Shown piece by piece: positions 7,605-15,816 of a stretch of 64,000 bases of DNA (within the stretch, counting starts at the first letter, position 1; every line of letters begins with the position of its first letter). The DNA comes from Caballeronia udeis (GTDB taxonomy: Bacteria > Pseudomonadota > Gammaproteobacteria > Burkholderiales > Burkholderiaceae): positions 1-64,000 of the forward strand of contig NZ_FCOK02000037.1 of the NCBI RefSeq assembly GCF_001544555.2. The letters are read 5' to 3'. The position numbers were made by a program, and so were the translations under genes. The notes under the pieces were generated by a model that had not been told where the DNA came from, searched no databases, and saw nothing but the letters and a program-made list of their open reading frames with translations.

Positions 7605-8987
7605 ATGCCACACGCTTTGATTGTCGAAGACGATCCCAACAGCCTTTCCGGCCTCTCCGCCATCCTCACGGCCGACGGTTTTTCCGTCGACACCGCGACG
7701 ACGCTCGCCGAAGCGCGCTCAGCGCTTACGCGCTTTATCCCGGACGTCGTGCTCGTCGACCTGAACCTGCCCGACGGCAGTGGTCTCGAGCTGCTGCACA
7801 ACCTGCCGGCGCAACCGCCTGGCGGTGCGCTGCCCGTGATTGTGATGACGGGTAACGCGACAGTGGAAAGCGCTATCGAAGGCTTGCGGCAAGGGATCTG
7901 GGATTACCTGCTGAAGCCGGTCAACATTCCGCGCTTGCGCAGCTTGCTCGCCCGTATTCCGCGCCCGTACGAATTGACAGAGGAAGTGCGGGCGTTGCGC
8001 ACCACGCTCCGCGAACTGGGGCATTTCGGCGGGTTGCTCGGCCGCAGCGGCGCGATCCAGCATGTGTACGACCTGATCGAACACACCGCGCCCACCGAGG
8101 CGGCCGTGTTGATCTGCGGCGAAAGCGGCACGGGCAAGAAAGTCGCGGCGCGCACGCTGCATGAGATGAGCCGGCGTCGCAAAGGCCCGTTCGTTTCATT
8201 CGATTGCGCTGCGGCCAACGAAACCAGCAACCGGTCGATGGAAAGCCTGATGTTCGGCCACGAGCGCGGCGCGTTCGCCGGCGCGGAAAACCGCGAACCC
8301 GGCTTGCTCGAGCAAGCTGGCGGCGGAACGCTGTTCCTCGATCAGATCGACGCATTGCCGATCCCGCAGCAAGAAGCGCTGCTGCGCGCGCTCGATTCGC
8401 AGACCTTCATGCGCGTGGGCGGCAGCAACAAGATCGTGACGGACTTCCGCCTGCTCGCGGCGACGCGCACGCCGGTAAAAGACGCGTTGGCCGAAGGCAA
8501 GTTGCGCGAAGATCTGTTCCTGCGCCTGAATGCATCGTCGATAGCGTTGCCGCCCTTGCGCGACCGGGGCGACGACATTGCGTTGCTCGCAGAGTATTTC
8601 GTCGACGAACTGAACCGTGAGAACCACGTGAGCGGCATCACGAGCGGTGCGCCGAAACGCGTGAGCCCGGATTTCATTCGCGAATGCCTGGCGACAGAAT
8701 GGCCCGGCAATGTGCGCGAACTGCGCGAGCGGGTACGCCGCGCGTATCACGCATCGGGCGATGTGATCGAAACCCTGCGGGCCGATGAGCACGCCGGTGC
8801 AGGCGGACGCGGACTGAACGGCAGCAGCGTGCAGGTGACGGTGGGCACGGCGCTAGCCGATGTGGAAGATATGCTGATCCGCGCGACGCTGGAGGCCGTG
8901 GGCGGCACGCGGCACCGCGCGGCGACGCTGCTCGGGATCAGCCCCAAGACGCTTTACAACAAGCTCCAGCGCATGAAGATGGAGTGA
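7605..8987 (+). CDS. Sigma-54-type response regulator with atypical AAA+ motifs
   Basis: A 460-residue NtrC-like protein. The receiver domain (1-120) has the acid pocket D9/D10, phospho-acceptor D52, T82 and K104. The AAA+ domain (about 143-370) has Walker A GESGTGKK at 172-179. Two signature motifs are altered: the sigma-54 contact loop GAFTGA reads GAFAGA (222-227), and Walker B reads FLDQI, with Gln247 where the catalytic Glu normally follows Asp. A Fis-type helix-turn-helix closes the protein (about 415-457, GTRHRAATLLGISPKTLYNK). The ATG at 7605 is chosen because the receiver fold starts there; earlier in-frame GTG codons exist. No histidine kinase is adjacent. A terminator follows. Confidence 0.9.
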   Translation: MPHALIVEDDPNSLSGLSAILTADGFSVDTATTLAEARSALTRFIPDVVLVDLNLPDGSGLELLHNLPAQPPGGALPVIVMTGNATVESAIEGLRQGIWDYLLKPVNIPRLRSLLARIPRPYELTEEVRALRTTLRELGHFGGLLGRSGAIQHVYDLIEHTAPTEAAVLICGESGTGKKVAARTLHEMSRRRKGPFVSFDCAAANETSNRSMESLMFGHERGAFAGAENREPGLLEQAGGGTLFLDQIDALPIPQQEALLRALDSQTFMRVGGSNKIVTDFRLLAATRTPVKDALAEGKLREDLFLRLNASSIALPPLRDRGDDIALLAEYFVDELNRENHVSGITSGAPKRVSPDFIRECLATEWPGNVRELRERVRRAYHASGDVIETLRADEHAGAGGRGLNGSSVQVTVGTALADVEDMLIRATLEAVGGTRHRAATLLGISPKTLYNKLQRMKME

Positions 8988-9005
8988 TGAGGCGTTGATT
9001 GAAAC

Positions 9006-9047
9006 AAGCCGCTCGTTCTTTCGTTTTTCGAACCAGCGGCTTTTTTT
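9006..9047 (+). terminator. Intrinsic terminator after the response regulator
   Basis: Arms AAGCCGCT and AGCGGCTT, extended by GTTC/GAAC pairing, are followed by a run of seven T. It lies in the gap to the convergent nagZ and may serve both strands. Confidence 0.8.
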
Positions 9048-9097
9048 ACGGCTACGCTCGCCTGTGCCATCTGCGGTAGAAAGCGCTGGAAACCGCT

Positions 9098-10135
9098 TCA
9101 GCCCAGCGCGCTTTTCACCAGCGCCCGCGCCTGCTGATACTCCACCTGCTCCATCAGCTTGCCCCAGCTCCACGCGCGGCCTCGTGGCCGCATCCGCCGC
9201 AAGCGGGCCTGCGATGCCTTCGTCTGCACGAACGTAAGCCGCTCCAGCACCTTCTCGGCTTCGTCCGGCTGATTGCAGATCAGCACCATGTCGCAACCTG
9301 CCGTGAGGGCCGCCGTGGCAGCTTGCGTCAGCGTTCCGCCGGCGCGGGCGGCTTCCATCGACAGGTCGTCGCTGAAAATCGCGCCGTTGAAACCCAGCTT
9401 GCCGCGCAGGATCTCCTGCAGCCAGACTCGCGAAAAACCCGCGGGCTTTTCATCGACCTGCGGGTAAATCACGTGCGCCGGGATCACCGACGCCAGGGAC
9501 ATGCCGAGCCAGTCGTACGGTTTGGTATCGGCGGCGAGTATGTCCTCGAGCGAACGATCGTCCACAGGCATGGCCACATGCGAATCCGCCGATGCAAACC
9601 CGTGCCCCGGAAAATGCTTGCCGCAATTGGCCATGCCGGCGAGTGCCAAGCCATGGTTCAGGCTCTTCGCGAGCAAGGTCACCACGCGCGGATCGCTGTG
9701 CAACGCGCGATCGCCGATCACTTTCGAGTGCCCGTAATCCAGGTCGAGCACGGGCGTAAAACTCATGTCGATGCCACATGCCCGCAGTTCTGCCGCGAGC
9801 ACATAACCGAACGCGGTCGCGGTTTTCGTCGCCAGCAACACGTCACGGTCCCACAGCTCGCCGAGCTTGCCCGGCGCCGGCAAAACGGTGAAGCCATCGG
9901 TACGGAAACGCTGCACGCGGCCGCCTTCGTGATCAACGGCAATCAGGATGTCGTCACGAATCTCGCGAATCGCATGAGTCAGCGCGACGAGTTGCGCGCG
10001 ATCCTGGAAATGCCGTGCGAAGAGGATGATGCCGCCGGTCATTGAATGGCCGATACGGCGAATGTCGGCGTCGGAGAGAGTGGTACCGGCCACGTCGAGC
10101 ATGACCGGTCCGGGAATACGTTTTAACGAGTTCAA
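9098..10135 (-). CDS. nagZ: Beta-N-acetylhexosaminidase (cell-wall recycling)
   Basis: NagZ removes N-acetylglucosamine from anhydromuropeptides in the cytoplasm during murein recycling; its products can signal beta-lactamase induction. The GH3 signature KHFPGHGFASADSH is present near residues 170-185, with catalytic Asp later in IFSDDLSM; length (345) is typical. The frame opens at a TTG without a clear Shine-Dalgarno; the first ATG (at 10102) would start just inside the fold, so the TTG or a nearby codon is more likely. It is the last gene of the rnc-era-recO-pdxJ-acpS-nagZ run, 16 bases after acpS. Confidence 0.92.
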   Translation of the reverse strand: MNSLKRIPGPVMLDVAGTTLSDADIRRIGHSMTGGIILFARHFQDRAQLVALTHAIREIRDDILIAVDHEGGRVQRFRTDGFTVLPAPGKLGELWDRDVLLATKTATAFGYVLAAELRACGIDMSFTPVLDLDYGHSKVIGDRALHSDPRVVTLLAKSLNHGLALAGMANCGKHFPGHGFASADSHVAMPVDDRSLEDILAADTKPYDWLGMSLASVIPAHVIYPQVDEKPAGFSRVWLQEILRGKLGFNGAIFSDDLSMEAARAGGTLTQAATAALTAGCDMVLICNQPDEAEKVLERLTFVQTKASQARLRRMRPRGRAWSWGKLMEQVEYQQARALVKSALG

Positions 10136-10151
10136 ATTGAGGGAGAAAAAG

Positions 10152-10583
10152 TCAGGGGGTTTTTGTTGCTGTGGGTGGTGCCGGGCTTGCGCCTGTTTCC
10201 GCGATCACAAACGACACCGCGTAGTCGCGTTCATCGGTGATCGTGACCTGTGCGGTGATGCCGCGCACCGCCATCCAGTCGGCGAGTTCTCCCGACGCGA
10301 CAATCTTCGGCTTGCCGCTCGGCTCGTTGAGCGTTTGCAGCGCACGCCAGGTCATCGGCCAGTGCATGCCAAGTCCGATGGCTTTCGAAAACGCTTCTTT
10401 CGCGGAGAACCGCGTCGCGAGGAATGCGAGACCGCGGACTTCGGAGCGGGCGTTGCGCGCGTGGTAAATGCGAAGCTCGTCGGCCCCGAGCACCTTCTCG
10501 GCGAAGCGCCCTTTCGTGCGCTCCATCACGCCCGCCACACGGCTTACCTGAACGAGATCGGTACCTATTCCGTAGATCGCCAT
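10152..10583 (-). CDS. acpS: Holo-[acyl-carrier-protein] synthase
   Basis: AcpS transfers 4'-phosphopantetheine from CoA to the serine of apo-ACP, needed for fatty acid synthesis (the acpP gene lies 14 kb away at 24.0 kb). The 143-residue protein starts at MAIYGIGTDLVQVSR, with the Mg-binding Asp in GTDL and the second motif FSAKEAFSKAIG. The ATG at 10583 is chosen over an earlier in-frame one because the family begins at this point. It lies 43 bases after pdxJ, the same neighbour as in enterobacteria. Confidence 0.95.
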   Translation of the reverse strand: MAIYGIGTDLVQVSRVAGVMERTKGRFAEKVLGADELRIYHARNARSEVRGLAFLATRFSAKEAFSKAIGLGMHWPMTWRALQTLNEPSGKPKIVASGELADWMAVRGITAQVTITDERDYAVSFVIAETGASPAPPTATKTP

Positions 10584-10626
10584 CGTTGGGCCTGAGTTGG
10601 GGTTATGAGCGTTGACCGGTGATCGT

Positions 10627-11400
10627 TTATCGCGAGGCGGTGGCGGCAAGCCGCGACGCCACCATGATCGCCTTCATCTCGCGCACCGCATTGTCCCAGC
10701 CGGCGAAAATGGCGTGCGCAACGATCGCATGGCCAATATTCAATTCCACAATGCCCTCCAGCGCCGCGATCGGCTGGACGTTGGTGTAGTGCAGGCCGTG
10801 TCCGGCGTTCACTTTCAAGCCCAGGGAATTGCCGAAATCGACACTGCGCGCCACGCGCTCGTACTCCTTCTGCCGGGTGGCTTCGTCGTGGGCTTCGGCA
10901 TAACACCCGGTATGCAATTCGATCACCGGCGCGCCGGCTTCGTACGCCGCGCGGATCTGCGTTTCATCGGCGTCGATAAACAGCGACACCCGCGCTCCCG
11001 CCTGAGCCAATTGCTCGCACGCGGCCTTCACGGCCTGGAACTGCCCGGCAACGTCCAACCCGCCTTCAGTCGTCAGTTCCTGGCGCTTTTCCGGCACAAG
11101 ACACACGTCATGCGGACGCACGCCGCACGCGATATCTAGCATTTCCTGCGTCACCGCGCATTCCAGGTTCATCCGCGTTTTCAATAGCGGACGCAGCGTG
11201 TGGACATCGGCATCGACAATATGCCGGCGATCTTCCCGCAAATGCAATGTGATGGCGTCGGCGCCCGCTTCCTCGGCTTGGAGCGCGGCGCGGATCGGAT
11301 CGGGGTACGACGTGCCGCGCGCGTTGCGCAGCGTGGCGACGTGATCAATATTGATACCCAGATCGATCACGTTGGCGGGCGACGAAAGGAAGAAGCTCAT
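10627..11400 (-). CDS. pdxJ: Pyridoxine 5'-phosphate synthase
   Basis: PdxJ condenses 1-deoxyxylulose 5-phosphate with 3-amino-2-oxopropyl phosphate to give pyridoxine 5'-phosphate, the last ring-forming step of vitamin B6 synthesis. The 257-residue TIM-barrel protein shows the hallmark N-terminus DLGINIDHVATLRNARG and the ITLHLREDRRHI motif. The ATG at 11400 forms an ATGA overlap with the recO stop, which argues for translational coupling and against the longer upstream frame. Confidence 0.96.
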   Translation of the reverse strand: MSFFLSSPANVIDLGINIDHVATLRNARGTSYPDPIRAALQAEEAGADAITLHLREDRRHIVDADVHTLRPLLKTRMNLECAVTQEMLDIACGVRPHDVCLVPEKRQELTTEGGLDVAGQFQAVKAACEQLAQAGARVSLFIDADETQIRAAYEAGAPVIELHTGCYAEAHDEATRQKEYERVARSVDFGNSLGLKVNAGHGLHYTNVQPIAALEGIVELNIGHAIVAHAIFAGWDNAVREMKAIMVASRLAATASR

Positions 11401-12290
11401 AGATTTTGCAGGTCGATCAGGATTTGACGGGTGGCGAGCGGCGTGCCGCCAAGATACACGTTCAGCAGAAAGCGCATCAGCGTCTTGCTTTGCGCGGCCG
11501 TCTGCGGGCGGCTGTATTCGTCCTTCTCCATGTCGAGAAGGGTCTGGCCGGCGATCACCGGCCATTGCGACGGTACATCATCCGATGCGTCACGCACACC
11601 GCGTTCGGGATCGAAGACGTATTTCTGATCGGCGAGAACCGGCTGGCGCGTGATGGTTTTATGCAACGCCATGGCGTAACCGGTCTCACGCAGCAGCACG
11701 CGTTCGAAGGAACGCAGCGCATGCAGGGCGGGCTCGCCATGCGCGAGACGAGACAACGTCAGTACGTAATGATTGAACAGCGCGGGATGCGCGTCTTCGC
11801 GAGCGCAAAACTTCACGAGCAATTCGTTGACGTAGAAGCCGCATAGCAACGCGTCGCCGGCAAGAGGCAACATGCCGCCCACCCATTCCGCCTGCGTCAA
11901 GGTGCGGACTTCACCTTTTCCCGTCCACGATAACCCCAGCGGCTGGAAAGTCTGCAGCACGCCGCGCAGCGCTGAATGCGGGCGCTTGGCGCCCTTGGCG
12001 ACCAGAGCGACGCGGCCGTGATCGCGTGAAAACACGTCGAGCACCAGGCTGGTCTCACGGTACGGATAGCTGTGCAGCACGAACGACGGCTGCTCGGCGA
12101 TACGAAAGTCCGAACGCGGCGCGGCGCGCGGCGGTTTTGGGGCTTTAGGTTCTTTGAACTCTTTCGGCGCGGCGGATTTCGCTGACGCAGACGCCGTCCG
12201 GCGCCTTTTAGGCGCAGGCGCTGACCGCTCGTCGGTGCTGAAGTTATTCTCGGCGAGCGGATCGGAGTCTGCGTCGGAGGACTGGGTCAT
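11397..12290 (-). CDS. recO: DNA repair protein RecO
   Basis: RecO helps RecF and RecR load RecA onto SSB-coated gaps and anneals single strands. The protein has a long basic and Pro/Ala-rich N-terminal tail (about 75 residues, APKRRRTASASAKSAAPK), then the OB fold (QPSFVLHSYPYRETSLVLD, near residue 75) and the helical C-domain. The ATG at 12290 lies 7 bases after the era stop; an in-frame ATG at 12311 would overlap era by 14 bases, so the start is not settled. Its stop overlaps the pdxJ start (ATGA). Confidence 0.92.
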   Translation of the reverse strand: MTQSSDADSDPLAENNFSTDERSAPAPKRRRTASASAKSAAPKEFKEPKAPKPPRAAPRSDFRIAEQPSFVLHSYPYRETSLVLDVFSRDHGRVALVAKGAKRPHSALRGVLQTFQPLGLSWTGKGEVRTLTQAEWVGGMLPLAGDALLCGFYVNELLVKFCAREDAHPALFNHYVLTLSRLAHGEPALHALRSFERVLLRETGYAMALHKTITRQPVLADQKYVFDPERGVRDASDDVPSQWPVIAGQTLLDMEKDEYSRPQTAAQSKTLMRFLLNVYLGGTPLATRQILIDLQNL

Positions 12291-12297
12291 CCACGCG

Positions 12298-13197
12298 TCA
12301 TTCGTACCCATAGGCGCGCAGTCCCGCTTCGTTGTCCGCCCAGCCGCTCTTCACCTTGATGAAGGTCTCGAGATACACGGGGCCATCGAAGAGCTTTTCC
12401 ATGTCGAGGCGCGCTTCGGTGCTGATCTGCTTCAGCTTCGCTCCCTTCTGGCCGATGATCATCGCCTTGTGGGTATCGCGTTCGACCAGGATCGTCGCGA
12501 AAATGCGGCGCAGGCGGCCTTCGGTTTCCCATTTATCGATAAGCACCGTGCTCGTGTACGGCAACTCGTCGCCGGTCCAGCGGAACACTTTCTCACGCAG
12601 GATTTCAGCGGCGAGAAAACGCTCGCTGCGATCGGTGAGATCGTCTTCACCGTAGATGGGCGAACCTTCCGGCAGATACGGCTTAACCACCGTCATCAGA
12701 CGCGTGATGTCGTCGGGATGCTTCGCGGTCATCGGCACGATTTCCTTGAAGTCGTGCAGCGCGCTCATTTTCTGCATGAACGGGAAGAGCGTTTCCTTAT
12801 CGTTCACGTGGTCGAGCTTGTTCGCGATCAGCAAGCAAGGCGTGTCATTCGGAATCAGGTCGAGCACCTTCTGGTCGTCGGGGCCGAAACGGCCCGCTTC
12901 GATCACGAACAGAATGGCGTCGACGGCCGTCAGCGTGGACGTCACCGCGCGGTTCAGCGAGCGGTTCAGCGCGCCGCTATGCTTGGTCTGGAAACCCGGG
13001 GTATCGACGAAAATGTACTGCGCGTCGTCAAGCGTGTGAATGCCAGTAATACGGTGACGCGTGGTCTGCGCCTTGCGCGACGTGATGCTGACTTTCTGCC
13101 CGACAAGCGCGTTCATCAAGGTCGATTTGCCGACGTTCGGCCGACCGACGATCGCGACCATGCCGCAGCGGAAACCAGGGGGAGTGGGAGCGTTCAT
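12298..13197 (-). CDS. era: GTPase Era
   Basis: Era is an essential GTPase that binds the 3' end of 16S rRNA through a KH domain during 30S assembly. The 299-residue protein has G1 GRPNVGKS (near residue 18), G2 in the RHRITGI region, G3 DTPGF, G4 NKLD and a C-terminal KH domain with the GXXG-type loop IIGQKGAKLKQI. It lies 106 bases after rnc; the rnc-era-recO order is conserved in many proteobacteria. Confidence 0.97.
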   Translation of the reverse strand: MNAPTPPGFRCGMVAIVGRPNVGKSTLMNALVGQKVSITSRKAQTTRHRITGIHTLDDAQYIFVDTPGFQTKHSGALNRSLNRAVTSTLTAVDAILFVIEAGRFGPDDQKVLDLIPNDTPCLLIANKLDHVNDKETLFPFMQKMSALHDFKEIVPMTAKHPDDITRLMTVVKPYLPEGSPIYGEDDLTDRSERFLAAEILREKVFRWTGDELPYTSTVLIDKWETEGRLRRIFATILVERDTHKAMIIGQKGAKLKQISTEARLDMEKLFDGPVYLETFIKVKSGWADNEAGLRAYGYE

Positions 13198-13303
13198 AAT
13201 GTGTGCGGCTGCGGATTCGGTGAATTCGTGGGGACGCGTGGCGTCGGGATCATGCTGGTGTTCGGGAGGGTGCGAGCTTCAACTGCGAGCTTTAAAGCCT
13301 GTG

Positions 13304-14689
13304 TCAATGGCCAGCATCGGCAGCGCGTACGACGGTTGCATCGACGCTTTCTTCCAGGTGCGCTTCGACCTTTGCTTCAACGCTCTCCGCACCCTTCGGG
13401 GCCGTTGCAGAGTGCGCGGCGGGCACGTCTTCCCGCTGCCGCGCGGAGGCTGCGGACTTCTCGACCGTGGACGTTTCGGCACTTTTCGCAGACGGCTTGT
13501 CGGCTTGCTTGTCGATCTGCTTGTCAGCAGGCTTCTCGGCTTGTTTCGCGACCGCCTTCTCACCCGTACTATCGGCCTTCGCCGCGTTTTTTTCCACCGG
13601 GTCATGCACAGCGTTATCCACCGGGGATTCGGCGTGCGCAACCAATGACTTGTCCGCGTTTTCGCTTCGAGCCGCCGGCGCATCGGCCGCTGCTTTGTCG
13701 GCCTTCTCCGTCCTCTCCGCCCGATGAATCGTCGCCCGCTCGGTTTTCTCCGCGCTGGCGAATGCACCCGCCGACGGTTCCACATGCGATGCGCGAATCA
13801 CCGCGAACGGCGCGGTGGCCGGACGCTCGGGATCGTTATGCGTGTTGCTGCCATGCCCGGCGCTATTGCCGGTGCTGCTGGCACGTGCGCGCTCACGACG
13901 GTCCGGTGCGCGCAGATCGAGCGCCGCCTGCACACCCGTCACGCCCGGCACGATTTCCGGTTCCGCTTGCTTGGCCGCGCGTGCGCCTTTGCGCTTCGGC
14001 TTCGCCGTCATGGCCGGCGCGGCAGAGGCGAGCTCATCGAGCGCCTTCTTTGCCGCAGCCTGTTCAGCCGCGCGCCGGCTCGCACCGGAACCCGAGACCT
14101 TCACCTCGAGCTTCGGCACCGTACATTCGACTTCGAATTGCTGGTTATGCGCCGCGCCGTGCGTGGCCACGACGGTATAGGTCGGCAATGCGATCTTGTG
14201 GCCCTGCAGATATTCTTGCAGCAGCGTCTTCGCGTCTTTACCGATCGTGCGCGGATCGATGTGGTCGAGGATGGGCGTGTAGAGCCGCTTGATGACCTGA
14301 TGCGCGGCGTCAAAACCACCGTCGAGAAAGACCGCGCCGAAGATGGCTTCGAGCGTGTCAGCCAGTATGGACGGGCGCCGGAAGCCGCCGCTGCGCAATT
14401 CGCCCTCGCCCAGCCGCAACGACTCCGAGACGTTCAGCGCCTGTGCGATCTCATAAAGGGACTGCTGCTTGACGAGATTGGCGCGGACGCGAGAAAGGTC
14501 GCCTTCGTCGAGTTTTGCGAATCGTTGGAACAAAAGCGCAGCCACCACGCAATTTAGAACGGAATCTCCGAGAAATTCGAGTCGTTCATTGTGCGTGGCA
14601 CTGTGACTGCGGTGGGTCATCGCCTGGCGCAGCAATTCCGCATTGCGAAATTCGTACTGGAGCCGGCTTTCCAACGGGGTTGAGGGCAT
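13304..14689 (-). CDS. rnc: Ribonuclease III with long C-terminal tail
   Basis: RNase III cleaves double-stranded RNA, notably the rRNA precursor. The catalytic domain carries NERLEFLGDSVLN (residues 34-46) and DTLEAIFGAVFLDGG (near 113); a dsRNA-binding domain follows (about 155-225, GSGASRRAAEQAAAKKALDE). Bacterial RNase III is usually about 220-260 residues; this one has 461. The extra 230 residues are low-complexity, rich in Ala, Lys, Glu and Asp, without a recognisable fold. I recall extended rnc products in other Burkholderia, so this is probably lineage-typical rather than a fusion error. Confidence 0.95.
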   Translation of the reverse strand: MPSTPLESRLQYEFRNAELLRQAMTHRSHSATHNERLEFLGDSVLNCVVAALLFQRFAKLDEGDLSRVRANLVKQQSLYEIAQALNVSESLRLGEGELRSGGFRRPSILADTLEAIFGAVFLDGGFDAAHQVIKRLYTPILDHIDPRTIGKDAKTLLQEYLQGHKIALPTYTVVATHGAAHNQQFEVECTVPKLEVKVSGSGASRRAAEQAAAKKALDELASAAPAMTAKPKRKGARAAKQAEPEIVPGVTGVQAALDLRAPDRRERARASSTGNSAGHGSNTHNDPERPATAPFAVIRASHVEPSAGAFASAEKTERATIHRAERTEKADKAAADAPAARSENADKSLVAHAESPVDNAVHDPVEKNAAKADSTGEKAVAKQAEKPADKQIDKQADKPSAKSAETSTVEKSAASARQREDVPAAHSATAPKGAESVEAKVEAHLEESVDATVVRAADAGH

Positions 14690-14831
14690 GGGCAGAGTAT
14701 AACGCGGGCGCCGGGAGGGGCGAATCCGGCTGAAAGGCCGGAAAACCGCAAGGAAAATGGCGCGGCAAGCGCACGTTAGCCGCGATTCTTCGTGCTGTTT
14801 CTAGGCGGCTCAAAGGTGACTTGCAATAACA

Positions 14832-14857
14832 ACTACGCCGCGATGACGCGGCGTAGT
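14832..14857 (-). terminator. Terminator after lepB
   Basis: A perfect 11-base stem ACTACGCCGCG / CGCGGCGTAGT with a 4-base loop, 45 bases after the lepB stop. On the minus strand it is followed by TTGTTATT. It separates the rpoE-lepA-lepB run from rnc-era. Confidence 0.75.
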
Positions 14858-14901
14858 GGTCGAACGAAATTACTGCCTGGGTGACTGCACAAAACCACGC
14901 A

Positions 14902-15798
14902 TCAATGGAACACGCCAATGCGTTTCAAACTGCTGAAGTTCATCCAGATAAAGAATGCGCGGCCAACAATATTTGCGTCAGGCACGAAACCCCAATAACG
15001 GCTGTCTGCGCTGTTATCGCGGTTGTCGCCCATCATGAAATAGTTGCCCGGCGGTACTTTGCAAATGACGCCTTGAGCGTTGTAGTTGCAGTTGTCGCGG
15101 AATGGGAAGTCGTCGGCGCCAATCACGAACGGCGGCACTTGCGCGTTATTCAGGATCGCGTTCTTGCGGCCGTCGAGATCTTCTTCGAATTGCTTCGCAT
15201 AACCAATGCGTTCGTCATCGAAATAATCAGGCAGCGCCGTTTCCGGAACCGGCTTGCCGTTGATGGTCAGCTTCTTGTCCTGATACGCAACGGTGTCGCC
15301 GGGAAGGCCGATCACGCGCTTGATGTAATCCACCGACTCGTCTTTCGGATAACGGAACACCACTACGTCACCGCGCTTGAGCGGCGTGCCGCTGGTCAGC
15401 TTGGTATTGCTGATCGGCAGACGCAGGCCATATTCGAATTTATTGACGAGAATGAAGTCACCCACCAGCAATGTGGGAACCATGGACCCCGATGGAATCT
15501 TGAATGGTTCGACCACGAACGAGCGCACCACGAACACCACCAGGATCACCGGAAAGAAGCTTGCCGAATACTCCAGATACCACGGCTGGCGGAGCTTTTC
15601 ATCGCGCAGGCGAGCGCGCGTTTGTGGCGCGTTTTCATCGGCGAAACGGGGCTCAAGGCGTGCCTGCTGCTGATCGAATTCCGCTACCGCTGCATCTGCT
15701 GCCCGGCGCCGCTGCTTCTCAAACACCAGTTTGTCGAACACCCACGCAATCCCCGTCACGATGACGAGCACCAAAAGAATCAACGCAAAATTCATCAA
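14902..15798 (-). CDS. lepB: Signal peptidase I
   Basis: LepB removes signal peptides from secreted proteins at the outer face of the inner membrane. The 298-residue protein has an N-terminal membrane segment (about 4-22), a second one (81-95), then the catalytic motif PSGSMVPTL with nucleophile Ser105 and the general-base region DYIKRVIGLPGD with Lys160. The signature GDNRDNSADSRYWGFV is also present. It follows lepA by 18 bases, the usual lepA-lepB operon, and is upstream of rnc. Confidence 0.96.
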   Translation of the reverse strand: MMNFALILLVLVIVTGIAWVFDKLVFEKQRRRAADAAVAEFDQQQARLEPRFADENAPQTRARLRDEKLRQPWYLEYSASFFPVILVVFVVRSFVVEPFKIPSGSMVPTLLVGDFILVNKFEYGLRLPISNTKLTSGTPLKRGDVVVFRYPKDESVDYIKRVIGLPGDTVAYQDKKLTINGKPVPETALPDYFDDERIGYAKQFEEDLDGRKNAILNNAQVPPFVIGADDFPFRDNCNYNAQGVICKVPPGNYFMMGDNRDNSADSRYWGFVPDANIVGRAFFIWMNFSSLKRIGVFH

Positions 15799-15816
15799 TC
15801 GTTTCCGGTTGTTTTA

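Noticed and set aside
12154..14292. A 712-codon open frame on the plus strand opposite era and rnc
   Set aside because: No domain is visible, its composition is His/Arg-rich, and both genes on the other strand are firmly identified.
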